From: Spongiibacter taiwanensis
GTDB taxonomy: Bacteria > Pseudomonadota > Gammaproteobacteria > Pseudomonadales > Spongiibacteraceae
Direction: 5' to 3'
Length of the DNA stretch: 64,000 nucleotides
Assembly: GCF_023702635.1 (NCBI RefSeq)
Contig: NZ_CP098455.1
Span: forward strand, 3,534,001 to 3,598,000
A program made the translations under genes and the position numbers. Below, piece by piece: positions 55,313 to 63,564 of this stretch (the stretch's first letter is position 1; every line of letters begins with the position of its first letter). A model generated the notes under the pieces. It searched no databases, was not told the origin of the DNA, and saw only the letters and a program-made list of their open reading frames with translations.

Positions 55313-56992
55313 TTGATTCGGCTTGCCGGTGAAGCAGCCTACAAACGCGGCGTGGGCTATTACCGTGAGGATCGGGTGGGCCCGCTGCGCCACAAAGGCA
55401 AAAGCGTTATTGCCGAGGTGGATGGCAGTGAGACTTACCAAGTAGTGTTAACGCACACCGGCAAAGTATTCGAAGGTGTCTGTGATTGCCCAGCATCTGA
55501 TGGCGTTGATTTTTGCAAGCACTGTGTTGCCGCGGCGCTGGTATACCGGGATGCCCTGCAACAAGAGCTGCAATTGCAAAGTAGCAAAAATAAAGATCGG
55601 TTGCCCACCTACTTGATGGGCATGAGCAAGGAAGCCCTCGTTGAGCTTCTGATGGAACAGCTTAAAAATGACCGGGATATGCTGGCACAACTGACTATCA
55701 AAGCAGACCTGGCCGCCGGTAAGCTCAATGATCGTGCGATAAAAAAGCAGATTACCGCTGCCATGCCCCTCAATCGCAATCTGTTCCGTTACGCCCAAGT
55801 GCGCAGTTACTTTGCCCGGCTTGAGACCGTGCTGGATAACCTGGACAGCGTGATTCTCGATTTACCGCCCGCCAAGGCCCTGGCGTTGATCGACTACAGC
55901 TTTGACCGCATCGAGCGTGCCCTGCACACCATTGATGATTCCGGCGGCTTTCGGCTAGCTGTGCTGGCGCAGCTGGGTCGTTGGCATCGCCATATTCTGG
56001 ATGCTTCAGCGCTGACAGAGGCGCAATTGGCGCAATACCTGTTTGAGCGCTTTATGAGTCCTGCCTGCGATTTTTATCCGGAGATTCCCGGGGATTACCG
56101 AGACTTGCTGGGCGATGCCGGTATGCGCGATTTTATCGCCCTGATAAGACAGGCCTGGGATGCATTGCCGCCGATGCAGGAAAAAGACTGGGAGCGCATG
56201 GGGGACTACTACCACCTGCGCGGCCCTTTAGAGGACGATGCTGAAACCCGCCAGGACCATCAGCTGATCATCGACCTGCATGCTAAAACCGCCGTGGACT
56301 TTCGGGATTTTTTGATGCAGTCCGAGCGGTGCCTGGAGCACGGCCAGCTGGACCAAGCCTTGGTCTGGCGCCAGCGGGCAGAGCGCGTGGCTGGCAAACA
56401 ATACCACTACGCCCAAGCACTGGAAGATAACCAGATTGCCATTGACCTCTACAATAAACAGTACGCGCCAGTGGTGGAGCTGCTATGGCAGCGTTTTGCC
56501 AAACAGCCCGGGATGGAAGGCTACCAAAAGATATTGGCGATACCCAAGCAAAGGGACGGCAAAAGCAACCGCAACAAAGCCATCGAACTGGCCACTATCG
56601 CGGCCGCAAACACCAGCAACGCCTATTTGTGTTGGCAGGGTAGAAACACCCTGGCTGAACTTTATCTGCATTTTGAACAACCTGAAGATGCATTGCGCAT
56701 TGCCGAAACGCATCAGCTTGAGTCGGTTCTGCTTGTTCAGGTAGCCCAGGCCAACCCCGACCACGCTGGACGCGGCTTACCTCTGCTCTACGGCGCCGTA
56801 CGACATCTGATCGACCAGAGTAATAACAAAAGCTATCAGGACGCCATCGACATCCTTAAACACGCCAGAGCGTTAGCCGGTGACCGGTATCGCGCCGCCA
56901 TTATAGATGAATTGGCGGGGATTTTGGTGGAGTACAAACGAAAGCGGAATTTTTGTAGCTGGGTTCGGGAAGCCTTCGCTGAGGTGTCTTAA
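55313..56992 (+). CDS. SWIM zinc-finger protein, start unclear
   Basis: At least 559 residues with a SWIM zinc finger near the N-terminus: C57, C59, C68, H70 (CDCPASDGVDFCKHC, CxCxnCxH). The long remainder is helical, with tetratricopeptide-like character (LEHGQLDQALVWRQRAERVAG). SWIM fingers bind DNA or proteins. The start is a problem: the frame has no ATG, and TTG 55313 lacks a ribosome site. An ATG with AAGAGG upstream at 55288 overlaps the WYL stop, but it is one base out of frame and ends after five codons. Removing one base near 55291 would give MAEITDQLLIRLAG, a natural family N-terminus. Confidence 0.8.
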   Translation: MIRLAGEAAYKRGVGYYREDRVGPLRHKGKSVIAEVDGSETYQVVLTHTGKVFEGVCDCPASDGVDFCKHCVAAALVYRDALQQELQLQSSKNKDRLPTYLMGMSKEALVELLMEQLKNDRDMLAQLTIKADLAAGKLNDRAIKKQITAAMPLNRNLFRYAQVRSYFARLETVLDNLDSVILDLPPAKALALIDYSFDRIERALHTIDDSGGFRLAVLAQLGRWHRHILDASALTEAQLAQYLFERFMSPACDFYPEIPGDYRDLLGDAGMRDFIALIRQAWDALPPMQEKDWERMGDYYHLRGPLEDDAETRQDHQLIIDLHAKTAVDFRDFLMQSERCLEHGQLDQALVWRQRAERVAGKQYHYAQALEDNQIAIDLYNKQYAPVVELLWQRFAKQPGMEGYQKILAIPKQRDGKSNRNKAIELATIAAANTSNAYLCWQGRNTLAELYLHFEQPEDALRIAETHQLESVLLVQVAQANPDHAGRGLPLLYGAVRHLIDQSNNKSYQDAIDILKHARALAGDRYRAAIIDELAGILVEYKRKRNFCSWVREAFAEVS

Positions 56993-57263
56993 GAGAGCGC
57001 TGGGGATGGAAAACAGTACTGGATAAAACGCCAGGACAGGTTTTGGCCGACAGCTTGGCTAAAGTAGCGTCAATACTGGTGGAACTGAGAAAGCCATGGA
57101 ATCCATTAGAAAGTTGCTGAATTGCGAAAAGCGCATTGCGGATGAATGGATCGAGAGAGCCTAGGTCGATGTGATGGTGAAGTTTGATCCCCCTGCGGTG
57201 GAATGGAATAAGGACGAACAGTGATTATCGCTAATAGTGTTCCGTAAGCGGTGGAGGACGGTG
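56993..57263. other. intergenic stretch before cas3 with short coding-like pieces
   Basis: No intact gene. Three short frames look protein-like: a piece ending PGQVLADSLAKVASILVE and on to about 57119 in one frame, a 22-codon frame at 57096-57164 (MESIRKLLNCEKRIADEW) in another, and a piece to 57223 (MVKFDPPAVEWNKDEQ). They may be a decayed gene. The ribosome site of cas3 (GTGGAGG) is at 57251-57257. Confidence 0.4.
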
Positions 57264-60011
57264 ATGGATGAAAAGGTAATTGCCTCCGAACCCGTACCGG
57301 ATTTTTATCGGTATTGGGGCAAGGCCAAAAGAGACGATGTGTCACCAGGGCCAGACTATCATCTGTTGGCTTATCACAGTCTGGATGTGGCGGCCTGTGG
57401 CTGGCTGTTAATGTCGGAGGAATACCCTTACGTAGCGCGAATTGCAGAGACTTTGGGTATTGATGAACATCAGCTGCGTCGCTTGTTTGTGCTGTTTCTG
57501 TGTCTGCACGATCTCGGCAAATTTGCCCGGGCATTTCAGGGGCTAGCACCCGGCTTATCTGCACAACTCGTCGCGCCAATGCCCGGTATGAGTTATGAGG
57601 TGCGCCATGATTCCCTGGGTTTTTGGCTGTGGCGGGAGTCTGCTGAGCTTCAAGACGTGTTTGCCAAGGCATTTAATGTAGATCAAAAGCAAGTGCGGCG
57701 GTTGCATCAGCTCGATACTTGGTTAGAGATTGTGACCGGTCATCATGGCCAGCCTCCCCAGTATCCAGGAAATATCCGCCTTCTTGATCATTTTGATAAA
57801 TCCGATATTGCCTCCGCGGTGAGCTTCTCGGGAGAAATGCTTAGGTGGTGGTTGCAAGCGGAAGACCTCGGCTTTTTGCAGGATAAAGCGCTGAACAAGG
57901 AACTTAAAAGCCAGTCCTGGTGCTTGGCGGGATTGGCTGTGCTGGCGGATTGGTTGGGGTCCAATCAGCGCTATTTCGGTTACTGCGCTCAACGCGTTCC
58001 TTTAAAAGACTATTGGGAGGAAAGCGCGCTGCCCTCGGCCCGTAAAGCACTGGCGCAATCGGGCCTCCAGCGCCGCCCCGTGCAAGGATTTGAATCGATC
58101 AGACAGTTATTTCCTTTTGTCGAAACGCCTACCCCTTTGCAGCATTACGCCATTTCACAGCCGCTAGTAGAAGAGCCTCAGCTTTTTATTCTGGAAGATG
58201 TGACGGGTGCAGGTAAAACCGAAGCGGCGATGGTGCTGGTTCATCGCCTGATGAGCGTCGGATTGGCGGATGGCCTATATGTTGGCTTGCCCACGATGGC
58301 CACCGCCAATGCTATGTATGGACGCATGGCGGAGTGTTATCGGGCCCTCTATCCACAGTCAGAACGGCCTTCTTTGATTTTGGCCCACGGGGCCAGGCAT
58401 TTATCGGCGGAGTTTTCCGACTCTGTTGGTTGGGGGAACCAGCAGCCAAGTGACGTTGATTACGCAAGTGGCGAAGCCAGCGCCTCTGCCTATTGCAATG
58501 CCTGGTTTGCTGATAACCGCAAAAAGGCGCTGCTCGCTGATATTGGGGTTGGGACGATAGATCAGGGGCTGTTGGGCGTTTTACCAGCACGCCATCAATC
58601 TTTGAGATTGGTGGGTCTGAGTCGAAAGGTTTTGCTGATTGACGAAGTACACGCCTATGACCCCTATATGAAAAAGCTGTTGGAAAACCTGCTTGAAATG
58701 CATGCCGGCCAGGGTGGCAGCGCCATATTGCTGTCGGCAACGCTGCCGTATCAAATGAAACGCGATTTGATCGCCGCTTACGCCAAGGGGACAGGCAAAG
58801 ACATGTCTGCGCTCGATTCGACAGCCTATCCCCTGGCGACGCAGTTTCCTGCGATTGCAGAGCCCCAGTGCGCACTAGCAACCCGGCCGGAGGTAGCGCG
58901 CCGAGTAGAAGTGCAGAGGCTGAATGGCGTAGACGCGGCTCTGGCGTTGATTGCAGAGACAGTGGCGCAAGGTCAATGTGTTTGCTGGATCCGCAACACG
59001 GTGGATGACGCTCGGTGGGCCCGTCAACAGGTGCGCAATATCTTGGCAAGCGATGAAGTCGTTCAGTTATTCCACAGCCGCTATGTCATGTTGGATCGGC
59101 AGAATATTGAAGCGGATGTGCTGGCCCGCTTTGGTAAGCATAGCGACGGCGCAAAACGAAAGGGACGGGTGCTAGTCAGTACGCAAGTAGTGGAGCAGAG
59201 CCTTGATCTTGATTTCGATGTACTGATCTCCGATCTGGCGCCAATAGACCTGTTACTTCAGCGCGCTGGTCGCCTGCATCGCCATCGTCGGGACGCCCAA
59301 GGTAATCCCGTTGATTCGCCGGGCGAAGCGGATCAGCGCCCACCCGCTGTATTTTACGTTCATTCCCCTGATCCACAGGACGATGCCGATGAGAATTGGC
59401 TGGACGGCCAGAAGGGGACCCTGGCGGTATATCGTGATCTCGGCCAGCTCTGGCGTTCGGCCAAGGTCTTGTTTTCCAGAGGTGGATATCGGATGCCGGA
59501 AGATGCCCGGGAACTGATTGAGTCAGTGTATTCATCGGCAACCTCGCTAATCACTCCAGAAGCCATCGAGGAAGCCTCCTTCTCTGCGGATGGCGACCGC
59601 CGGGCCGCGGCCAGTATGGCGGGTTTCAATATGCTGGATATGAGTAAAGGCTATACCCGGAAAAGCAATGACGCGGGTTGGGGGGAGGAGGTTAATGTAC
59701 CGACCCGGCTAAGTGACGCGTCAGTGAGTGTGGTGCTGGTGAAACCGGATGGGGAGGGCAGTTGGCGAGCCTATGCGGAACACCCGCACTACCCCTGGGA
59801 TTTAAGCACGGTGAGTATGAGGGAAAACCTCTGGCGGCAGGCGGAAAAGGCACTGTCGTCAGAGCTGATAAAGCAAATGGCTGACTTGCAGGAAAATCAT
59901 AACGCTTTGAAATGGAAGAGACTGTTTCCGTTGGCGGGGGTATTGGATAGCTACTACGACCAAGAGGTAGGGTGGTTGGGAGGCCCCGCCGAAGCGGGGA
60001 ACGGGCAATAA
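57264..60011 (+). CDS. cas3: Cas3 helicase-nuclease, type I-E CRISPR system
   Basis: Signature enzyme of type I systems: recruited by Cascade to the target, it nicks and unwinds the invading DNA. At 915 residues it is a full-length fusion. The N-terminal HD nuclease has H38, H82-D83 in CLHDLGKFARAF and HHGQPP. The superfamily 2 helicase has Walker A VTGAGKTEA (K318), the DEVH box at 460-463 and SATLPYQMKRDL, and the last motif QRAGRLHRHRRDAQG. ATG 57264 has GTGGAGG at good spacing; an in-frame GTG at 57237 is less likely. It is followed by a 316-base gap before cas8e. Confidence 0.95.
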   Translation: MDEKVIASEPVPDFYRYWGKAKRDDVSPGPDYHLLAYHSLDVAACGWLLMSEEYPYVARIAETLGIDEHQLRRLFVLFLCLHDLGKFARAFQGLAPGLSAQLVAPMPGMSYEVRHDSLGFWLWRESAELQDVFAKAFNVDQKQVRRLHQLDTWLEIVTGHHGQPPQYPGNIRLLDHFDKSDIASAVSFSGEMLRWWLQAEDLGFLQDKALNKELKSQSWCLAGLAVLADWLGSNQRYFGYCAQRVPLKDYWEESALPSARKALAQSGLQRRPVQGFESIRQLFPFVETPTPLQHYAISQPLVEEPQLFILEDVTGAGKTEAAMVLVHRLMSVGLADGLYVGLPTMATANAMYGRMAECYRALYPQSERPSLILAHGARHLSAEFSDSVGWGNQQPSDVDYASGEASASAYCNAWFADNRKKALLADIGVGTIDQGLLGVLPARHQSLRLVGLSRKVLLIDEVHAYDPYMKKLLENLLEMHAGQGGSAILLSATLPYQMKRDLIAAYAKGTGKDMSALDSTAYPLATQFPAIAEPQCALATRPEVARRVEVQRLNGVDAALALIAETVAQGQCVCWIRNTVDDARWARQQVRNILASDEVVQLFHSRYVMLDRQNIEADVLARFGKHSDGAKRKGRVLVSTQVVEQSLDLDFDVLISDLAPIDLLLQRAGRLHRHRRDAQGNPVDSPGEADQRPPAVFYVHSPDPQDDADENWLDGQKGTLAVYRDLGQLWRSAKVLFSRGGYRMPEDARELIESVYSSATSLITPEAIEEASFSADGDRRAAASMAGFNMLDMSKGYTRKSNDAGWGEEVNVPTRLSDASVSVVLVKPDGEGSWRAYAEHPHYPWDLSTVSMRENLWRQAEKALSSELIKQMADLQENHNALKWKRLFPLAGVLDSYYDQEVGWLGGPAEAGNGQ

Positions 60012-60013
60012 TG

Positions 60014-60059
60014 AACCACTGAAAAGTGGTTCTATCACGGTTGATCCCAAATGTTGGGA
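60014..60059. repeat. two hairpins just after cas3
   Basis: AACCACT-GAAA-AGTGGTT (60014-60031) begins two bases after the cas3 stop, and TCCCAA-ATG-TTGGGA (60045-60059) follows. Neither has a T-run, so they are not classical terminators. They could slow decay or processing of the cas3 message. Confidence 0.6.
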
Positions 60060-60142
60060 ACGGGAGAGATTGTACAGCAAGTGAATTTTATTGAAAACTG
60101 ATTTTATCACTTAAGAAATGTGTGGTAGTCTCGCTAGTATCT

Positions 60143-60158
60143 CCTTTTGGCCAAAAGG
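60143..60158. promoter_or_regulatory. perfect 16-bp palindrome before the small frame and cas8e
   Basis: CCTTTTGGCCAAAAGG is its own reverse complement. It ends nine bases before the ATG at 60168. It may be an operator; its right half also contains the only AAGG-type ribosome site for that frame, so pairing could hide it. A matching promoter is not certain. Confidence 0.55.
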
Positions 60159-60167
60159 TTTAGCGCG

Positions 60168-60293
60168 ATGCGAGTAAGTGACTTGGTGGAATTGATTCAG
60201 GTGATTGACCGAGCAAATTGGTCGACAAAGCTTCTGTTGGGGATTGTGGCGTCAGCCGTGATTGTTGCAGGAGTTGGTGTATACGTTTCTTAG
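60168..60293 (+). CDS. 41-residue single-helix membrane protein inside the cas operon
   Basis: A short frame between cas3 and cas8e. Residues 1-20 form a possible amphipathic stretch (MRVSDLVELIQVIDRANWST). Residues 21-41 are one hydrophobic helix (KLLLGIVASAVIVAGVGVYV) that runs to the C-terminus, so the protein would be a small membrane peptide. AAAAGG ten bases upstream may serve as the ribosome site. The stop is 34 bases before the cas8e ATG. It is not a known type I-E component. Coding is supported by the ordered polar-then-hydrophobic pattern but is unproven. Confidence 0.5.
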   Translation: MRVSDLVELIQVIDRANWSTKLLLGIVASAVIVAGVGVYVS

Positions 60294-60327
60294 ATTGCAC
60301 ATGGAGTTTGGTGAGGGAATACGAGCT

Positions 60328-61920
60328 ATGAACCTATTGTCGTCTCAATGGATACCTGCCATCCGGCGGGATGGAAGCCAATGCAAAATTGCCCCTTGGC
60401 AAATAGCAGAAACTGACAACCCGGTTGTTGAGCTATGCGCACCTAGGGCGGATTTTCAGGGAGCACTCTACCAATTTTTGATTGGGCTGTTGCAAACCTG
60501 TGTTGCGCCGGAAGATATTGTCGAGTGGGAGGAACGTTATGTTGAACCTATGTCATCGAGGTATCTTCAGGAGGCGTTCGGCGCCTGGAAAGATGCATTT
60601 GCATTGGATGCCGAGGTGGGCAGCCCCGCTTTTCTCCAAGATCTCACTTTGGAGGATGGCGAAGAAAAGGGTATTGCTGGGCTGCTGATTGATGCGCCGG
60701 GGGGGAAGACCCTTAAAGACAATCTCGATTTTTTTATTAAGGGGGGCTTGGTCAATGCGCTGTGTCCGTCCTGTACTGCTTTGGCTTTATTTACCCTGCA
60801 AACCAATGCGCCTTCTGGTGGCGTGGGGCATCGTGTTGGTTTGCGTGGCGGCGGTCCCCTTACCACGCTCTTGCGACCTGTGGGTGATAGCAGTCTGTGG
60901 CAAAAGCTCTGGCTCAATGTATTGGATCAGGAGCAGGGGCTGAAGACGTCGGCAGAGTCTATGGATGCGTCGATACTGCCTTGGCTGGCGCTAACCAGAT
61001 TATCTGACAAAAGTGGTAAGGCAACGTTGCCAGATGATACCCATCCGCTGCAAATGTATTGGGGAATGCCCCGACGTATCAGACTTTGCCCCGCAAGCCA
61101 GTCAGGTGAGTGCGATCTGTGCGGTGAGCAGGATTTGCCGCTCTATTCCCGCTATCGAACCCGTAACTATGGTGTCAATTACGAAGGCCCTTGGCTTCAT
61201 CCGCTTACGCCGTACCGCTTTGATCTCAAGAAAGAAAACGAACCCCTGTCGTTAAAAGGTCAGAAAGGCGGCCTTGGTTATCGGCACTGGTTGGGCTTCA
61301 TGTTTCACGACGATGGCAATGGTGACCGCGCATCGATCATTGTTCAGGATTTTTTTAACAATAAATCGCGGGAGCTGGATAGTGAGAAACAGCTAAGCCT
61401 GTGGTGCTTTGGCTATGACATGGACAACATGAAAGCGCGTTGCTGGTACGAACATATTTTGCCAGTCTTTCATTTGGAGCCTGAACAAATCGTCAATGTG
61501 CAGGCATGGATACAGACGTTACTTACCAGCGCTAAAGATAGCGCGCCCTTGCTTAGAAAATACGTTAAAGAGGGTTGGTATCGGCGACCTGAAGATGCGA
61601 CAGGCGATGTGGGCTTTATCGACACAGAATTCTGGCAGGCCACTGAAAATGACTTTTACCGATTGCTGGGGCAGATGGCGGCTTTGCCGGTGGGTGCTGA
61701 TCGTGTACCACCAGAAATCTATGGCGACTGGCGGTCAGTCCTTTATAAGTCCGTTCTTGAACTGTTCGATCACTTCACTCTGCAAACCTCGGTGGAAGAG
61801 CTGGATTTGAAGCGAATTGTTAATGCCCGCGATGCACTGGTTAAAAAATTTAATTCAATGAAATCGATTAAACACCTGAGGGAAAAAGGCCAAGTTGCCA
61901 AGGAGGTTGCCAATGGCTGA
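60328..61920 (+). CDS. casA: Cascade large subunit Cas8e (Cse1/CasA)
   Basis: Large subunit of type I-E Cascade, which reads the PAM and calls Cas3. From ATG 60328 it has 530 residues, near the usual 500-520. The start NLLSSQWIPAIRRDGSQCKIAPW is typical, and GGGPLTTLL around residue 195 is the glycine-rich loop of Cse1. CPASQSGECDLCGE with CPSCTALALF suggests a small metal site. An in-frame extension to 60262 would overlap the small membrane frame and is not used. The stop overlaps the Cas11 start by eight bases. Confidence 0.93.
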   Translation: MNLLSSQWIPAIRRDGSQCKIAPWQIAETDNPVVELCAPRADFQGALYQFLIGLLQTCVAPEDIVEWEERYVEPMSSRYLQEAFGAWKDAFALDAEVGSPAFLQDLTLEDGEEKGIAGLLIDAPGGKTLKDNLDFFIKGGLVNALCPSCTALALFTLQTNAPSGGVGHRVGLRGGGPLTTLLRPVGDSSLWQKLWLNVLDQEQGLKTSAESMDASILPWLALTRLSDKSGKATLPDDTHPLQMYWGMPRRIRLCPASQSGECDLCGEQDLPLYSRYRTRNYGVNYEGPWLHPLTPYRFDLKKENEPLSLKGQKGGLGYRHWLGFMFHDDGNGDRASIIVQDFFNNKSRELDSEKQLSLWCFGYDMDNMKARCWYEHILPVFHLEPEQIVNVQAWIQTLLTSAKDSAPLLRKYVKEGWYRRPEDATGDVGFIDTEFWQATENDFYRLLGQMAALPVGADRVPPEIYGDWRSVLYKSVLELFDHFTLQTSVEELDLKRIVNARDALVKKFNSMKSIKHLREKGQVAKEVANG

Positions 61921-62479
61921 AACAATGGAGGCGAAAAAACACTTTTACTACCTTCACGGCGCGGCGCCTGATCGCTTGCTCGCTTGGTGGTCGTCGCTGG
62001 ATGAAAATCGTGGTTTGCGCGCTCGCTTGCGCCGGGTGGAGCGCCCGGATGATGCTTTGTTGACGGAGGCTTTCTTTAATTTTCTGGAGTATGTTCCGCC
62101 GCGCTGGGCTGAAACAGAACATCTTTACGCGAGTGCGTTGGTTGCCTGTGCCTTGGCTCAAGTAAGGCATAACCAACCTGGGAGAAGTTTTGCTGCTCAA
62201 TTAGGCGGCGGTGAAGACGTTGCTGTAATGAGTGATCTCCGTTTTCGGCAGCTGATTAAAAGCCGTACCCCTGAGGAATTCTTTCGCAGGCTGATTCGGG
62301 CCATTCGTATGCTCAATGGTGGTGTCAATATTCTTTCCCTTGTTGAGGGCATTCTGCGTTGGTACGACGAATATCAAACAGGTCCCGATCGCAATCCGGT
62401 AAACCGGCTCAGTGTGCTATGGGCCAAGGATTATTACCTTCCATCTAACTCATCTACTACTTCAAAAGGAACTGAATAA
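61913..62479 (+). CDS. casB: Cascade small subunit Cas11 (Cse2/CasB)
   Basis: The 188-residue small subunit that forms a dimer along the belly of type I-E Cascade and holds the displaced DNA strand. It is helical, with the family's WWSSLDENRGLRARLRRVERPDDAL start and RFRQLIKSRTPEEFFRRLIRAIRML middle part, which gives the positive face. ATG 61913 has AAGGAGG upstream. It overlaps casA by eight bases and touches casC by one base. Confidence 0.92.
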   Translation: MAETMEAKKHFYYLHGAAPDRLLAWWSSLDENRGLRARLRRVERPDDALLTEAFFNFLEYVPPRWAETEHLYASALVACALAQVRHNQPGRSFAAQLGGGEDVAVMSDLRFRQLIKSRTPEEFFRRLIRAIRMLNGGVNILSLVEGILRWYDEYQTGPDRNPVNRLSVLWAKDYYLPSNSSTTSKGTE

Positions 62480-63555
62480 TGAGCCGCTTTATCCAGATAC
62501 ATCTACTTACTGCATATCCTCCCGCCAATTTGAATCGTGACGATCAGGGGCGTCCAAAAACCGCCAAAATGGGTGGCGTTGATCGTTTGCGTGTTTCTTC
62601 TCAAAGTTTGAAGCGCCATTGGCGTACCTCCGAATTGTTTGGGCAAGCGGTGTCTGGCCACTTGGGTACGCGTACCAAGCGACTGGGACTGGGAATTTAT
62701 GATCGTCTGACTGAGGCAGGCATAAAGGATAAAAATGCGTTGACCTGGGCAGCCACCATCGCTGGAGAGTTTGGTAAGAATAAAAAGGCGGATAAGAATG
62801 ATCCACTTAATGAATTGGAAATTGAACAATTAGTCCATATCGGGCCGGATGAACAGGCCCAAATAGATCAGCTGGTCGCAACACTTATTGAGGAGCAGCG
62901 CGCGCCGGAAAAAGGCGAATTGGACTTGCTGCGCGAGACTACCTCTGCGGTGGATATTGCCCTGTTCGGTCGCATGCTGGCGTCAAAGCCAGCATACAAC
63001 ATTGAGGCGGCCTGCCAAGTTGCCCATGCCATTAGTGTGCATCCGGTTGTGATAGAAGATGACTACTTTACCGCTGTTGATGATCTGAATGACGGTCGGG
63101 AAGATGCGGGTTCATCGCATATTGGTGAAACAGGCTTTGCCGCGGGCTTGTTTTATTCCTACCTGTGTATCAATCGTGAACAACTTATTGAAAACCTGAA
63201 TGGGGATGCCGCGTTGGCTAACCGCGCGATCGCGGCATTGATAGAAACGGCGATTAAAGTGCCACCCTCAGGGAAGCAAAACAGCTTTGCCCATCAGGGC
63301 TACGCGAGTTATGTGCTGGCTGAGGCGGGCAATCAGCAACCGCGATCCCTTTCGGTTTCTTTCCTTAAGCCGGTGGAGGTTCGCGGCTTGATTGATAAGG
63401 ATTATCTTACCCAGGCTGTAGATGCCATTCGCCAGCAGTATCAGGGCTTTGACCAGGTGTATGGCCCTTGCGCTGATCGCCGATATGAAATTTGTGTTGG
63501 TGAGCGCCTCGGTGCCATGGGCGAGCTGCTGGACTTTGTGGGTGGAGCCGAATAG
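62479..63555 (+). CDS. casC: Cascade backbone subunit Cas7e (Cse4/CasC)
   Basis: A 358-residue RAMP protein; six copies form the backbone that carries the guide RNA. The start FIQIHLLTAYPPANLNRDDQGRPKTAKMGGVDRLRVSSQSLKR is the hallmark of Cas7e, and SHIGETGFAAGLFYSYLCINREQL and GKQNSFAHQGYASYV lie further on. The start overlaps the casB stop by one base (TAATG). The next gene follows after nine bases. Confidence 0.95.
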   Translation: MSRFIQIHLLTAYPPANLNRDDQGRPKTAKMGGVDRLRVSSQSLKRHWRTSELFGQAVSGHLGTRTKRLGLGIYDRLTEAGIKDKNALTWAATIAGEFGKNKKADKNDPLNELEIEQLVHIGPDEQAQIDQLVATLIEEQRAPEKGELDLLRETTSAVDIALFGRMLASKPAYNIEAACQVAHAISVHPVVIEDDYFTAVDDLNDGREDAGSSHIGETGFAAGLFYSYLCINREQLIENLNGDAALANRAIAALIETAIKVPPSGKQNSFAHQGYASYVLAEAGNQQPRSLSVSFLKPVEVRGLIDKDYLTQAVDAIRQQYQGFDQVYGPCADRRYEICVGERLGAMGELLDFVGGAE

Positions 63556-63564
63556 GAGGCGATA

